This document shows positions 1 to 8,800 of a DNA stretch of 34,127 bases, piece by piece (the stretch's first letter is position 1; each line of letters begins with the position of its first letter). The stretch lies in NCBI GenBank assembly GCA_946491665.1, contig CAMLYL010000024.1, positions 1 through 34,127 on the forward strand. Direction: 5' to 3'. The DNA comes from an uncultured Lachnospiraceae bacterium. GTDB taxonomy: Bacteria > Bacillota > Clostridia > Lachnospirales > Lachnospiraceae. The notes beneath the pieces were generated by a model, which was not told the DNA's origin, did no database searches, and saw only the letters and a list, made by a program, of their open reading frames with translations. A program made the translations under genes and the position numbers.

Positions 1-422
1 TTATGAATGGTGTGGGACGTATTATTTACGGGGCGATGTTTGATAAAAAAGGATACAAGTTTACGATGGTTGTGGACATGATCTCCTTTATCATTGCCAG
101 CCTGATTCTGATCATGGCGCTGAGAACAGGAAGCTTCGGACTGATTATTCTGGGATTCATTGTCGGCGGTTTCGCATATGCGGGAGTTACCCCTATGCAG
201 TCTGCGGTAATCAGTGATTTCTTTGGAAGAACCTATTACTCCGTAAACTTCTCGGTAATCGTAACAAACCTGATGATCGGATCTTTTGCATCCACGATTG
301 CAGGAAAGCTGTATGATATGAGTCAGTCATATATGAGCACAATTTTTATGATGATTCTGGTGACTGTAATTGCCTTTGCGGCATTTGTGGGAATCCGGAG
401 ACCACAGCCGGAGAAAAAATAG
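1..422 (+). CDS. MFS transporter, C-terminal part (gene starts before the window)
   Basis: Only the last ~139 codons are present, ending in TAG at 420-422. The protein is strongly hydrophobic, with about four membrane helices separated by short basic loops. The segment GRIIYGAMFDKKGYK is the RxxxGxxxDRxG-like loop typical of the major facilitator superfamily, so this is roughly the C-terminal six-helix half. The general look (long Gly/Ala helices, a short charged tail ending PQPEKK) resembles the oxalate/formate antiporter branch of MFS, but the substrate cannot be read from this fragment. A strong terminator follows 20 bp after the stop. MFS membership is fairly secure; the subfamily is a guess. 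Confidence 0.8.
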   Translation, partial: MNGVGRIIYGAMFDKKGYKFTMVVDMISFIIASLILIMALRTGSFGLIILGFIVGGFAYAGVTPMQSAVISDFFGRTYYSVNFSVIVTNLMIGSFASTIAGKLYDMSQSYMSTIFMMILVTVIAFAAFVGIRRPQPEKK

Positions 423-442
423 AACTGAGTCTGTGATACATA

Positions 443-484
443 AAAGCCTGAAGCGGAAAACGATTTTCTGCTTCAGGCTTTTTG
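443..484 (+). terminator. Rho-independent terminator after the MFS gene
   Basis: Perfect 11-bp arms AAGCCTGAAGC and GCTTCAGGCTT enclose an A/T-rich loop and are followed by TTTT. The A-run on the left side lets it also serve the convergent yczE-like gene, which ends at 492. Confidence 0.9.
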
Positions 485-491
485 GGTAATG

Positions 492-1160
492 TCAGCGGGA
501 TGCGGCGGAATTTTTTCTGCCCATCCGGCGATAATAAAACCGCATAAAAAATTTGGTCAGCAGACCCACGAAAACAGCGGCGGCTACGGTGCCTTCCCGA
601 ACACCCTGAATCCGGTGGGTGAAAATGAGCCCCAGGATACAGGCGATGATTACCAGTGTGATATCAAATATGACTTTCATATTTCCGAAGCGGACAGGAG
701 CAACCTGGCAGATGGCCAGACTCAGTCCCTCGCCGGCAAGAGTGACCACATCGGAAATTACCTCCAGACTGACTCCGACAGCAATTACAACAATACCGAT
801 GCCGCAGATGATCCAGCGTTCCCAGTAGGTGTCGCAATGGATAAACTGCAGAACCCAGATGGCAAAATCTGTCAGATAACCGAAGATAAATGCAACGGGC
901 AACTGCAGAAGCTGAAAGGGATGGTATTTTTTTCGCAGAATCAGGATCTGCAGGGCGATGAATACACAGTGCATTGCAATGGTGGCGGTTCCTACAGTCA
1001 GCGGCGAAATCAGGCTGATGGTATAGGGAACACTGGAGATCGGCGAGGTTCCCAGATCCGCTGTGATTGAAAATGCAACGCCGAAGGCCATAATAAACAG
1101 ACCGGCCAGAAGAATCAGGCAATGTCTGAGCCAGTCCGTTTTGGTCCAGTTTTTATGCAT
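492..1160 (-). CDS. YczE/YitT-like integral membrane protein
   Basis: 222 aa with about five membrane helices: roughly residues 12-35, 45-70, 82-110, 118-140 and 160-190. The motif GVAFSITADLGTSPISSVPY near the N terminus is characteristic of the YczE/YyaS/YitT group (DUF6198-like). These are membrane proteins of largely unknown function; B. subtilis YczE influences surfactin and bacillaene production. The ATG at 1160 has AGGAG 7 nt upstream. The gene lies 32 bp downstream of a MarR regulator on the same strand, so the two probably form an operon in which the regulator controls this putative exporter. No substrate can be assigned. Confidence 0.8.
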   Translation of the reverse strand: MHKNWTKTDWLRHCLILLAGLFIMAFGVAFSITADLGTSPISSVPYTISLISPLTVGTATIAMHCVFIALQILILRKKYHPFQLLQLPVAFIFGYLTDFAIWVLQFIHCDTYWERWIICGIGIVVIAVGVSLEVISDVVTLAGEGLSLAICQVAPVRFGNMKVIFDITLVIIACILGLIFTHRIQGVREGTVAAAVFVGLLTKFFMRFYYRRMGRKNSAASR

Positions 1161-1192
1161 AAAAAACTCCTTTCAGGTACTGTTCACCGGGT

Positions 1193-1612
1193 TTACGGAT
1201 GTCTCTGAACGGAAGAACAGATTTTGTTCAGGGTTGATTTAAACGCTGCCAGTTCTCCCGACGTAAGATCAGAAACGGCTTCCTCTTCCGCGTCCCTGAA
1301 AATGTTCATCAGTTCTCTGGCTGCCACGGTTCCTTTTGGAGTCAGAGAAACAAACAGAGAGCGTCGGTTGCCTTCATGTCTGCCGCGCGTAATCAGTTCT
1401 GCCTTTTCCATACGCAGCAGGATGCTGCCCACGGTGGCCTGTTCGATTTCACAGTATGAAGCGATAGTTTTCTGATCACTTTCGCCATATCGCAGCAGAT
1501 AATCCAGGATTTTGGGCTGCCCGGGTGTGAGTCCCATTTCTGATGCCCGGGAAGTGATTTTCCGCTGAAGGACGGTATGCGTTTTCATTAGCAAATAGTG
1601 CAGAGATTCCAT
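1193..1612 (-). CDS. MarR-family transcriptional regulator
   Basis: 139 aa from the ATG at 1612, which has GGAGG 5 nt upstream; a longer reading from TTG at 1636 is possible but has no better ribosome site. The winged-helix core is visible: LTPGQPKILDYLLRYGESDQKTIA for the early helices, a recognition helix around CEIEQATVGSILLRMEKAEL, and the wing ITRGRHEGNRRSLFVSLTP, which carries the usual D/N-R-R wing motif. Flanking helices at both ends would form the dimer interface. MarR proteins usually repress their own operon and a neighbouring transporter until a small aromatic ligand binds. Here the partner is the yczE-like gene downstream, and two short palindromes sit in the promoter region. Confidence 0.9.
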   Translation of the reverse strand: MESLHYLLMKTHTVLQRKITSRASEMGLTPGQPKILDYLLRYGESDQKTIASYCEIEQATVGSILLRMEKAELITRGRHEGNRRSLFVSLTPKGTVAARELMNIFRDAEEEAVSDLTSGELAAFKSTLNKICSSVQRHP

Positions 1613-1639
1613 ATATTCCTCCGGATATGTTGGCAAATG

Positions 1640-1671
1640 ATAAGTATTCTTATTATAATAAAGCTTATTAT
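1640..1671. promoter_or_regulatory. Tandem palindromes upstream of marR (candidate operator)
   Basis: ATAAG-TATT-CTTAT at 1640-1653 is followed at 1655-1671 by ATAATAA-AGC-TTATTAT, both with perfect arms. AT-rich 14-17 bp palindromes in this position are typical of MarR autorepression sites. Binding by the adjacent MarR protein is inferred. Confidence 0.55.
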
Positions 1672-1865
1672 ATCTTTCTTCCGGGACAATGTCAAGAATG
1701 AAACTTCAGGAAACAGGAAGCGTCTGAAGGCCGTGTTATGCAATTATAAATATTCTTAAAAAATTGTGAAGAACCGCATATTTTTAATGGAAGACTTTCT
1801 TTTTGGAAAAAATTAGTGTACAATGTTCCATAGTTTTTTTGAAAAAACGGATAAGGAGCAGTGTG

Positions 1866-2798
1866 ATGAACATTGTATTTTTAGATGCTGATTCTATCGG
1901 TTCAGATATTGATCTGTCCGAATTTTCACAATTGGGAAATGTTGTCAGATATGGAAATACCACGGAGGAACAAATGCCTTCCCGTGTCAGGAATGCTGAT
2001 GTAATCATTGTGAATAAGGTAAATGTCAATGAGAACACTGTGGGTGAAGCGCCGGATCTGAAGCTGGTATGTGTGACAGCCACAGGCACCAATAATCTGG
2101 ATATGGAATTTCTGGAACGGCGGGGGATTGCCTGGCGGAATGTCGCGGGTTATTCTACGGAGAATGTTGCGCAGCATACGTTTGCTCTGCTCTTTACACT
2201 TCTGGAAAAGCTCAGTTATTATGATTCCTATGTGAAGTCCGGAAAATATACAGCCAGTGGGATGTTTACTCATTTTTCCAATACATTTCATGAGTTGTGG
2301 GGAATGACATGGGGTGTTATCGGACTGGGGAATATCGGACGCCGGGTGGCAGATCTAGCCCGGGCTTTCGGCTGCCGCGTGATTTATTATTCTACATCGG
2401 GAAATCATCAGGAAAAGGGATATGAACGGACAGATCTGGATACACTCTTAACATTATCAGATATTGTGTCTGTGCATGCTCCGCTGACGGAAGGCACCCG
2501 GGATATGATGGATGCAGAGGCATTCCGGAAGATGAAGAATACGGCGATTTTTATTAATGTGGGCCGAGGACCCATTGTAGTGGAAGAAGATCTGGCAGAT
2601 GCTCTGGAGCAGGGAGAGATTGCCGCCGCGGGGCTGGACGTATTGCGGCAGGAGCCCATGTCGCCGGAGAATCCGCTGGGAAGAATTACGGACAGTACAA
2701 AGCTCATTATCACGCCTCACATTGCATGGGCCAGTGCCGAAGCGCGCACACGTCTTATGGAGATTGTTCTGGGACAGGTGAAAGAGTTTATCGGATGA
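1866..2798 (+). CDS. D-2-hydroxyacid dehydrogenase (glycerate/hydroxypyruvate-type)
   Basis: 310 aa, the normal length for the D-isomer-specific 2-hydroxyacid dehydrogenases, which interconvert 2-oxoacids and D-2-hydroxyacids with NAD(P)H in the cytosol. I chose ATG 1866 because AAGGAG lies 7 nt upstream; an in-frame start at 1803 adds 21 residues of non-homologous sequence. The Rossmann motif GLGNIG is at residues 153-158. The catalytic triad is seen as R234 (NVGRGP), E263 (RQEP) and H285 (TPHIAW). The N-terminal VCVTATGTNNLD is typical of glycerate dehydrogenase/hydroxypyruvate reductase (HprA-like). The acidic residue that selects NAD is not obvious after the second strand, so cofactor preference is open. 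The flippase-like gene follows after 48 bp. Confidence 0.88.
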   Translation: MNIVFLDADSIGSDIDLSEFSQLGNVVRYGNTTEEQMPSRVRNADVIIVNKVNVNENTVGEAPDLKLVCVTATGTNNLDMEFLERRGIAWRNVAGYSTENVAQHTFALLFTLLEKLSYYDSYVKSGKYTASGMFTHFSNTFHELWGMTWGVIGLGNIGRRVADLARAFGCRVIYYSTSGNHQEKGYERTDLDTLLTLSDIVSVHAPLTEGTRDMMDAEAFRKMKNTAIFINVGRGPIVVEEDLADALEQGEIAAAGLDVLRQEPMSPENPLGRITDSTKLIITPHIAWASAEARTRLMEIVLGQVKEFIG

Positions 2799-2827
2799 GG
2801 GAAGACTCCCATTCTCCACAGGAGGAT

Positions 2828-2857
2828 ATGACAGGTAACGGTAAAGATGAAGAATAA
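2828..2857 (+). other. Nine-codon leader ORF overlapping the flippase start
   Basis: ATG 2828 is 2 nt after AGGAGG (2820-2825), rather close, and reads MTGNGKDEE before TAA at 2855-2857. Its end overlaps the flippase start at 2847 in another frame. It could support translational coupling or simply be chance. Confidence 0.3.
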
Positions 2858-3848
2858 GAAATTATGGTTTAAAATCATATTTGTAGCAATTTTAATATTG
2901 ATTATTCTGTATACCTTCCGGGGATCCTGGCGGGATATCCTGAATCAGCTGGCGAAGACTTCTCCGCTGATTATTTTGCTGATCGGGGGCGCTTCTGTGG
3001 TATACCATCTTTTTGAGGGATGGATTACCTGTTCTTTGTCAAAGCGTTATAATCCCCGTTTCCGTTATCGGGATGGAGTGTACTGCGCTTTTTTCTGCTC
3101 CTTTTATCGACTGTCTACTCTGGGCAGCGGCCAGGGGGTGGCTGCAGTGATTTTTCTTGGGAAAAAGGAAGTGGGATATTCAGAAGCTACGGGACTTTAT
3201 ATGATCCAGTATATGCTGCATAAGGTGAGTATTGCTTTGTTTTCAGGCATTTTTTTTGTAATTAACTGGAAGGTAATGTCCCATCATTACAAAAATTATG
3301 CGGGGTATCTGATTCTGGCTTATGTACTGACTGTGCTGATCGCCATCGGATTGATTCTGCTGGCGGTTTATCCGAAGTCCCACTCATTGATTTTATGGCT
3401 GGGAAACAAGCTGAATTTTCATCATAAGCTGGATGGAATGCTGAAAAAGCTGGAGAATGGCGCCAGGATTATGGAGAAGTCTACGTCAGAGCTTTTGAAG
3501 GACTGGAAAACCATTGTGATTATTGTGCTGAAGAATCTTGCGAAGCTGTGTTTCTGGTATAGTATTCCATTTCTGATTTTGCTGGGAAGCGGAGAGATAT
3601 CCATTCTGACTTCGCTGTCTGTAACCTCATTGTCGGTAATGACCGCGGCGGTAATTCCGACGCCGGCAGGGATCGGTTCTACAGAATTGATTATGACCAG
3701 TCTGTACAGTCTGGTAGTGGATGTAAATAAAGCCGGGGCAATCACTCTGCTCTATCGGATTGCCACTTTTATCTTTCCGTTTGTGGTGGGCGGCGCGCTG
3801 ATTCTGGCAGGAAGATCGCTGAAGCGTTTCCTGAAGCCAAGCCGCTGA
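2847..3848 (+). CDS. YbhN/MprF-N-like flippase-domain membrane protein (UPF0104)
   Basis: 333 aa with about eight membrane helices and a basic C-terminal tail (RSLKRFLKPSR). It matches the lysylphosphatidylglycerol synthase transmembrane (flippase) domain family: motifs LSTLGSGQGVAAV near residue 90 and TPAGIGSTELIM near 272 are the two conserved Gly-rich loops of that family. Unlike MprF there is no C-terminal aminoacyl-transferase domain, so it is a stand-alone flippase-like protein, probably acting on a lipid or polyisoprenoid substrate. The start is fixed by a stop at 2829-2831, leaving ATG 2847 as the first candidate. It has only a weak ribosome site of its own: the strong AGGAGG at 2820 lies in front of a nine-codon leader ORF (2828-2857) that overlaps this start. 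Confidence 0.82.
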   Translation: MKNKKLWFKIIFVAILILIILYTFRGSWRDILNQLAKTSPLIILLIGGASVVYHLFEGWITCSLSKRYNPRFRYRDGVYCAFFCSFYRLSTLGSGQGVAAVIFLGKKEVGYSEATGLYMIQYMLHKVSIALFSGIFFVINWKVMSHHYKNYAGYLILAYVLTVLIAIGLILLAVYPKSHSLILWLGNKLNFHHKLDGMLKKLENGARIMEKSTSELLKDWKTIVIIVLKNLAKLCFWYSIPFLILLGSGEISILTSLSVTSLSVMTAAVIPTPAGIGSTELIMTSLYSLVVDVNKAGAITLLYRIATFIFPFVVGGALILAGRSLKRFLKPSR

Positions 3849-3852
3849 GTGA

Positions 3853-4206
3853 CTATTCTTTGTGATGTAGCTGCGTCTTTTCGGAGGCGCAGTTTTTTTC
3901 TTCAAAAAAACTTTCGATCAGCTGAGAGAGCAGATCCCACTGAGCTTCCGTGAGTCGATGAAGAGGCTGAGGAAGTTCTCTGTTCTCACAGGAATCAGCG
4001 TCCACAGTTGAGAAAAAATCCTGGGGCGTTATTTCCAGATATTCACATATATAGAAGAACAGCTGCATAGAAGGAAATGATTTCCTGTTTTCAATACGGT
4101 TGATATAGCTTGCGTTCTGACCGATTGCGAGACTCATTTCCCTGGCAGACACGTTCTTTTCTGTTCTGAGTTCTGATAATCTGTCAGCAAAAAATTCTTC
4201 ATACAT
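3853..4206 (-). CDS. XRE-family helix-turn-helix regulator
   Basis: 117 aa. Residues 8-62 form a classic Cro/CI-type HTH: LRTEKNVSAREMSLAIGQNASYINRIENRKSFPSM contains the Q-x-x-x-I-N-R-I-E-N recognition segment, followed by ICEYLEITPQDFF. The remaining ~55 residues are polar, contain no clear domain and carry a Gln/Glu-rich helix (LTEAQWDLLSQLIESFFEEK) that could dimerise. ATG 4206 has AAGGTGAT upstream. The gene is divergent from the amidohydrolase at 4445, sharing a 238-bp AT-rich intergenic region; regulation of that neighbour is possible but unproven. Confidence 0.85.
   Translation of the reverse strand: MYEEFFADRLSELRTEKNVSAREMSLAIGQNASYINRIENRKSFPSMQLFFYICEYLEITPQDFFSTVDADSCENRELPQPLHRLTEAQWDLLSQLIESFFEEKNCASEKTQLHHKE
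3868..3900 (+). terminator. Terminator after the flippase gene
   Basis: CTGCG(TC) ... (GG)CGCAG followed by TTTTTTT. It lies inside the 3' end of the opposing XRE regulator gene, so the last codons of that gene (NCASEKTQ) double as the hairpin. Confidence 0.75.
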
Positions 4207-4444
4207 AATCCATCACCTTATAATATTATAATGTGCAAAAATCCCAAAAATATGATATTGAAAATCATAAATCGACAAAATAAAGGATATAAAATGACTT
4301 AAATGTATCACCTATAAAGTCTGTAATGTCACAATCGGGGTATAAAACCATTATTTCAAAACTGGTATGGTCAAAAAATAAAAAACTGGATATATTAAAA
4401 ACTCCAATTTCGGGATAGTATGTATCAGCATAGGGAGGATTGTT

Positions 4445-5188
4445 ATGAATGATTTTTATCGTATAAAGAAAATAGACGCTCATTCTCATATTGGAAGATT
4501 TGGCAGTCCGTTTTATATTGATTTTGATACAGAACGTCTGAAGAAACAGATGGAGGAGTTCCAGATTGAAAAATGTATTCTCTGTCCGGCAGGCTGCAGT
4601 CTGAATGAGGAACTCAATACAGCATATAAAAATATGCCGGAAAAGATCATTCCGCTGTGCTGGGTAAATGCCAATGAGGGACAGAAGGGGTATGATATGC
4701 TGGAGCATTATCTGCGGGATGAGAATTTTGCGGGTATTAAGATGCAGCCGCTGTTTGATGCCTTTACGGCAGATTCTCCCCTGGTGGATCCTATCATGGA
4801 GATTGCGGAGGCATATCAGAAGCCGGTGTTCATTCACTGCGGTCATCCGCCTTATTCCCTGCCATGGCAGATTGGTCTGCTGGCGGAGAGGCATCCCCGT
4901 GTGACGACAGTAATGCTTCATATGGGGCATGGTCACGGTGTTTATATTGAGGGAAGCCTGAACATGGCGCTGAAATATGAGAATTTATTTCTGGAAACAT
5001 CGGGAATGCCCATGGGATGTCAGATAAAAAATGCCTATGAAAAGGCAGGCAGTGAACGGGTAATGTTTGGAATAGACGCACCGTTTCACCATCCCAGTGT
5101 GGAAATTCAGAGGATCTATTCCTGCGGGCTGACGGAAAAGCAGATGGAAGATGTTTTTTATTACAATGCAGCGAAATTAATGAAATGA
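4445..5188 (+). CDS. TIM-barrel metal-dependent hydrolase (amidohydrolase family 2)
   Basis: 247 aa, compact for PF04909-type amidohydrolases/decarboxylases. The metal site is visible: D11-A-H13-S-H15 at the end of strand 1, H131/H134 in FIHCGH, H159 in MLHMGH and D211 in FGIDAP. The start has GGGAGG 5-6 nt upstream. The substrate is unknown; relatives hydrolyse or decarboxylate small carboxylates and lactones. The gene is followed with almost no gap by an ECF-transporter S component, which suggests that the two handle the same imported small molecule or vitamin-like compound. This functional link is inferred from gene order only. Confidence 0.82.
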   Translation: MNDFYRIKKIDAHSHIGRFGSPFYIDFDTERLKKQMEEFQIEKCILCPAGCSLNEELNTAYKNMPEKIIPLCWVNANEGQKGYDMLEHYLRDENFAGIKMQPLFDAFTADSPLVDPIMEIAEAYQKPVFIHCGHPPYSLPWQIGLLAERHPRVTTVMLHMGHGHGVYIEGSLNMALKYENLFLETSGMPMGCQIKNAYEKAGSERVMFGIDAPFHHPSVEIQRIYSCGLTEKQMEDVFYYNAAKLMK

Positions 5189-5214
5189 TCAGAATAAATG
5201 GAGATGGAAACAAA

Positions 5215-5754
5215 ATGAAGAATTCAGGACAGAAGAAAAGAATCAGAACATCAGATATCACAATTACGGCTGCTATGGCGGCGTTGGTTTTTCTGGGAAC
5301 CTATATTTTCAAAATTCCAACCATCAGCGGTTATATTCATCTGGGTGACTGCATGATTCTGCTGACAGTGGCCCTGTTTGGTATGAAAAAGGGGGCGGCT
5401 GCAGGAGCCATCGGAGGCGCCCTGGCAGATCTGCTGGGCGGATTTTTTTACTGGGCGGCGCCCACGTTTCTGATTAAATGTATGTGGGCGCTGGTGATGG
5501 GAGCGATTATGCATAAAGCTTTGAGGAATAGAAAGGGAGCTTTTCTGGCAGGAGCCATTGTGGGCGGTGTGCTTCAGGTTGCGGCATATACGGTTGTGAG
5601 AGTGTTTATTTACGGTCCGTCTACAGCCCTGGTGGAAGTGCCGGGACTGGCAGTTCAGACAGGAGCCGGAGTGGTGCTTGGTTTTGCAATTTATAAGGTG
5701 CTGGCAAAGTCCGGTCTCGCTGTGCGGCTGACGCGGCGGATCGCAGACAGTTGA
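5215..5754 (+). CDS. ECF-transporter S component (substrate unknown)
   Basis: 180 aa from ATG 5215, which has GGAG 11 nt upstream. ATG 5185 overlaps the previous stop but has no ribosome site. Six hydrophobic helices and the early stretch IHLGDCMILLTVALFGMKKG, followed by the Gly/Ala-rich AAAGAIGGALADLLGGFFYW, are typical of energy-coupling-factor S components, the membrane subunits that bind vitamins or metals and pair with a shared EcfA/EcfT module. No ECF ATPase genes are nearby, as expected for group II systems that use a module encoded elsewhere. It is probably co-transcribed with the amidohydrolase. Confidence 0.82.
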   Translation: MKNSGQKKRIRTSDITITAAMAALVFLGTYIFKIPTISGYIHLGDCMILLTVALFGMKKGAAAGAIGGALADLLGGFFYWAAPTFLIKCMWALVMGAIMHKALRNRKGAFLAGAIVGGVLQVAAYTVVRVFIYGPSTALVEVPGLAVQTGAGVVLGFAIYKVLAKSGLAVRLTRRIADS

Positions 5755-5770
5755 TTTCATATGGGATAAA

Positions 5771-5817
5771 AAAAGCTGCCGTCCGACAGATTATTTTCTG
5801 TCGAACGGCAGCTTTTC
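5771..5817. terminator. Bidirectional terminator between ECF-S and GH53 genes
   Basis: A long stem is formed by GCTGCCGT-CCGACAGA and TCTGTCGAACGGCAGC, flanked by A7 on the left and TTTT on the right, so it works for both converging genes. Confidence 0.9.
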
Positions 5818-5863
5818 AGTGCGCCATACGGCGCGCAGTTCTGAGCGGGTCTTGAATCTCAGA

Positions 5864-8800
5864 TCAGGAATGTTTTCTTCTTTTTACAGAAATTGTGATA
5901 ATCGCCAATGCGCCGATTGCCGCAAGACTGTATACCATCAGTGGAGCGTTGTCGGCGGTGTTGGCGCCTTTTGCTGTAGTGGAAGTATTATTCTGTCCGG
6001 TGGTTGTTCCTGAAGGATCCTGCTGTCCGGAAGAACCGGGCGTGTCGGGATCATCCGTGCCGCCGGGCGTGGTCGGAGTGTTATTGTCATCCGGATTATC
6101 CGGATTATCCGGCTGGTCCGGAGTGTCTGTTGCGGGTATTTCCTCTGTATAGGAATAGCCGCAGAACTTACAGGTATATTCTTTGTATCCGGGTTCTGTG
6201 CCGGCTTCAACCATATCAGTCAGCTCATACTCACAGGCAAGGTCTGTCTCGAGAACTTCACCGCAGTCGCCGCAGAGCAGATTATGAGTATTGGCGCCTT
6301 CCCCGTTGCTGATGTAGCTTGCTTTGCTGCTGTCATGGTTATGCAGATACAGCCCGTCTGCGCTTCCCCAGCCGCCGTCTGAAATATTAATGGTTACACA
6401 GAGCTTTATATCTGTGTCTTCTTCCAGATGGAAGGTTACCGAGGGATGCAGGTAATTTTCCGGCTCCGTAGAATAGTTGTTCAGCGCTACGGGATCTCCG
6501 GCGAACAGAACATTTCCTTCTGTGTCAAGAACAGAAACGGCTACAGTGTCCGATGCGTTGCCCATGGCAACAGCTTCAAAAGTATAATATCCTGCTGAAA
6601 GAGCAATCGGAACATCGTAGGTTACGCTGGTCTCTTCTCCGTCTGCCAGATACCAGTGGAGTGTCGCATTGCCTTCCAGAACATCTTCTGTCGAAGCAAC
6701 CCTCACGCCTGAACCGGAAACGGTGAAATTATCAGCCGTCTCAAATCCTGCTGCATCTTTATCTGTGATCAGGTTCGGTTCCAGAACGGTGATCGTGCAT
6801 ACTGCCTCGGCCTCGGCAGCGCCGTCTGTGCATTCCTGAGAAAGGGTGATGGTTCCGTGAACCGTATAAATGCCGGGCTGATCAGTGTCAACAGCGGCGA
6901 CATCTGCTTCGTTCCAGGTTACCGGCTCAGCGATGGTTCCGATGCTGGGACGGTTGTATGTTACATTAACTGTTTCAGGAAGTGTAAAGGTTTCACTCTG
7001 TTCGATTTCCATGGACGGTGACGCCACACTGCTGACATACAGATCTGTAATGGTAGAGCCGGTCTTTACATATTCCCATACATGGAGGGAATCAAGAGCA
7101 TTGCCCTGCGCGTCAAATAATGCCTGGTTGTCCCATTCGCTTCCGCCGTAATTGTTCTCGTTGACATTAACATCATAGCCGATGGCGTGGCTGCTGGCCC
7201 AGCCGGAACCATAGGTTTCCCAGATTTCGTTGTTGGCGGCAATCTGTGCTTCCAGTTCCTCTCCTTCCAGACCGGTAATGTCTCCTACCGTAATCCATGC
7301 GGGCTCCCAGTAATATACGCCCAGTCCGCCTGCGCTGTTTACCGCGTCGATGATATCGCGGACAGAAGTTGCCTGTCCCTGGGGAGATACTTCGTATCCG
7401 TCAACTCCGGTAGAAACTCCGTTTGTCTTGCCGTCAGTGTCCTCGGAGGTATAGATGTAACTGGTCTCGGTAACCATTACTTCTTTGCCGTAGGTGTCCT
7501 GCACGATTCTCATCTGGCTTTTCAGGTTGGACAGCGAGCCGTGCCAGAACATGTAATAGGAGCTTCCCATTACATCGTAATCAACATTGTTTCTCTGCAG
7601 TGTGGATGCCCAGCTGGTCATGGAACCTCTTTCGGGATTTGCCACATGGATGACAACCTTTACTGCGTGGGAGTCGCTGTATACATTTTCTGAGAACTGC
7701 CGTACAGCGCGGCTTCCGGCGGAGAACAGAGTGCACATATTCGCCTGGCTGCTTTCTCCGCAGATAGCGTTGTTGGTCTCATTTCCTACCTGCACCATAT
7801 CAATCTTTACTCCGGTAGAAGCGATCTGTGTCAGGCTGTCCAGTGTAAAATTGTAGATGGCATCGGCTTTCTGTTCCACTGTATAGCCGGCCCATGCCTT
7901 GGGAACCAGCTGTCTGCCGGGATCTGCCCAGAAGTCGGAGTAGTGGAAATCGATAAGCATGCCGATATTCGCTGCTGCGCAGGCTCTGGCAATTTCCGTG
8001 GCAGTATTCACATCACAGTTTCCGGCGCCGTATCCGTTGCCGTCCTCATCGTAGGGATTGTTCCATACACGTACGCGGACGGAATTGATGCCGCAGTCCG
8101 CCAGGAACTGACAGAACTCGGTCACATTCTCAAGTTCATTTCCGTCAAAATCTTTGTAGATGACGCCGCTGTTGTACTCGGAAACAATCGTTGAAATATC
8201 GGCTCCCATGATAAAATCTTCGGACAGATTCTTTACCTTTTCAACTTCGATTTTACCGGGAACGGCGGTATCTTCTTCCTCATCCTGTTCCGGTCCCAGA
8301 ACTACCAGGTTGTCAAGGGCGCCCCAGAAACCGGCCGGAGTTGTGCCGGAGATTTTTACAATCACTGTGGCCGGCTCGGCCAGAGTGAAGAGACCGGTCT
8401 GGAAGGTTTCCCATTGATTATATGCTGTCGTAGGAAGGGATACAGGTGCCCCTGTCAGTGAATTCCCGGATGCATCAGTGACGTCCAGCGTGAGACAGCT
8501 GTCAAATCCTTCGCCGCCTTCCACACTAATTTTCGCGCGGTAGGTACCGGCCGGAAGATCAGAAATCTCATAGGAAACGGCCAGCTCCGTGGATTCCGCA
8601 TCCGAAGCCCAGAGATTCAGGAATGATGTCTGGTTATTCGTCATATAGGAATCTGTCTCGGTTTTCAGTGTGTCCGGAACCAGTGTCCATCCGTCTGCGC
8701 CTGATTCAAAATCGCCGTTATCCAGATCGACCGGCACGGCAGGCTCCTCAACCGGCTCCGGCGCGGCAGATACTGTGAAATCCGTTGGGGTACGACAAAG

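Noticed and set aside
489-1122. Long open frames in other frames over the yczE-like gene
   Set aside because: They overlap a clear membrane-protein gene in antisense or shifted frames and have no ribosome sites.
1803-1865. N-terminal extension of the 2-hydroxyacid dehydrogenase
   Set aside because: The 21 extra residues are not family-like, and a good ribosome site sits before ATG 1866.
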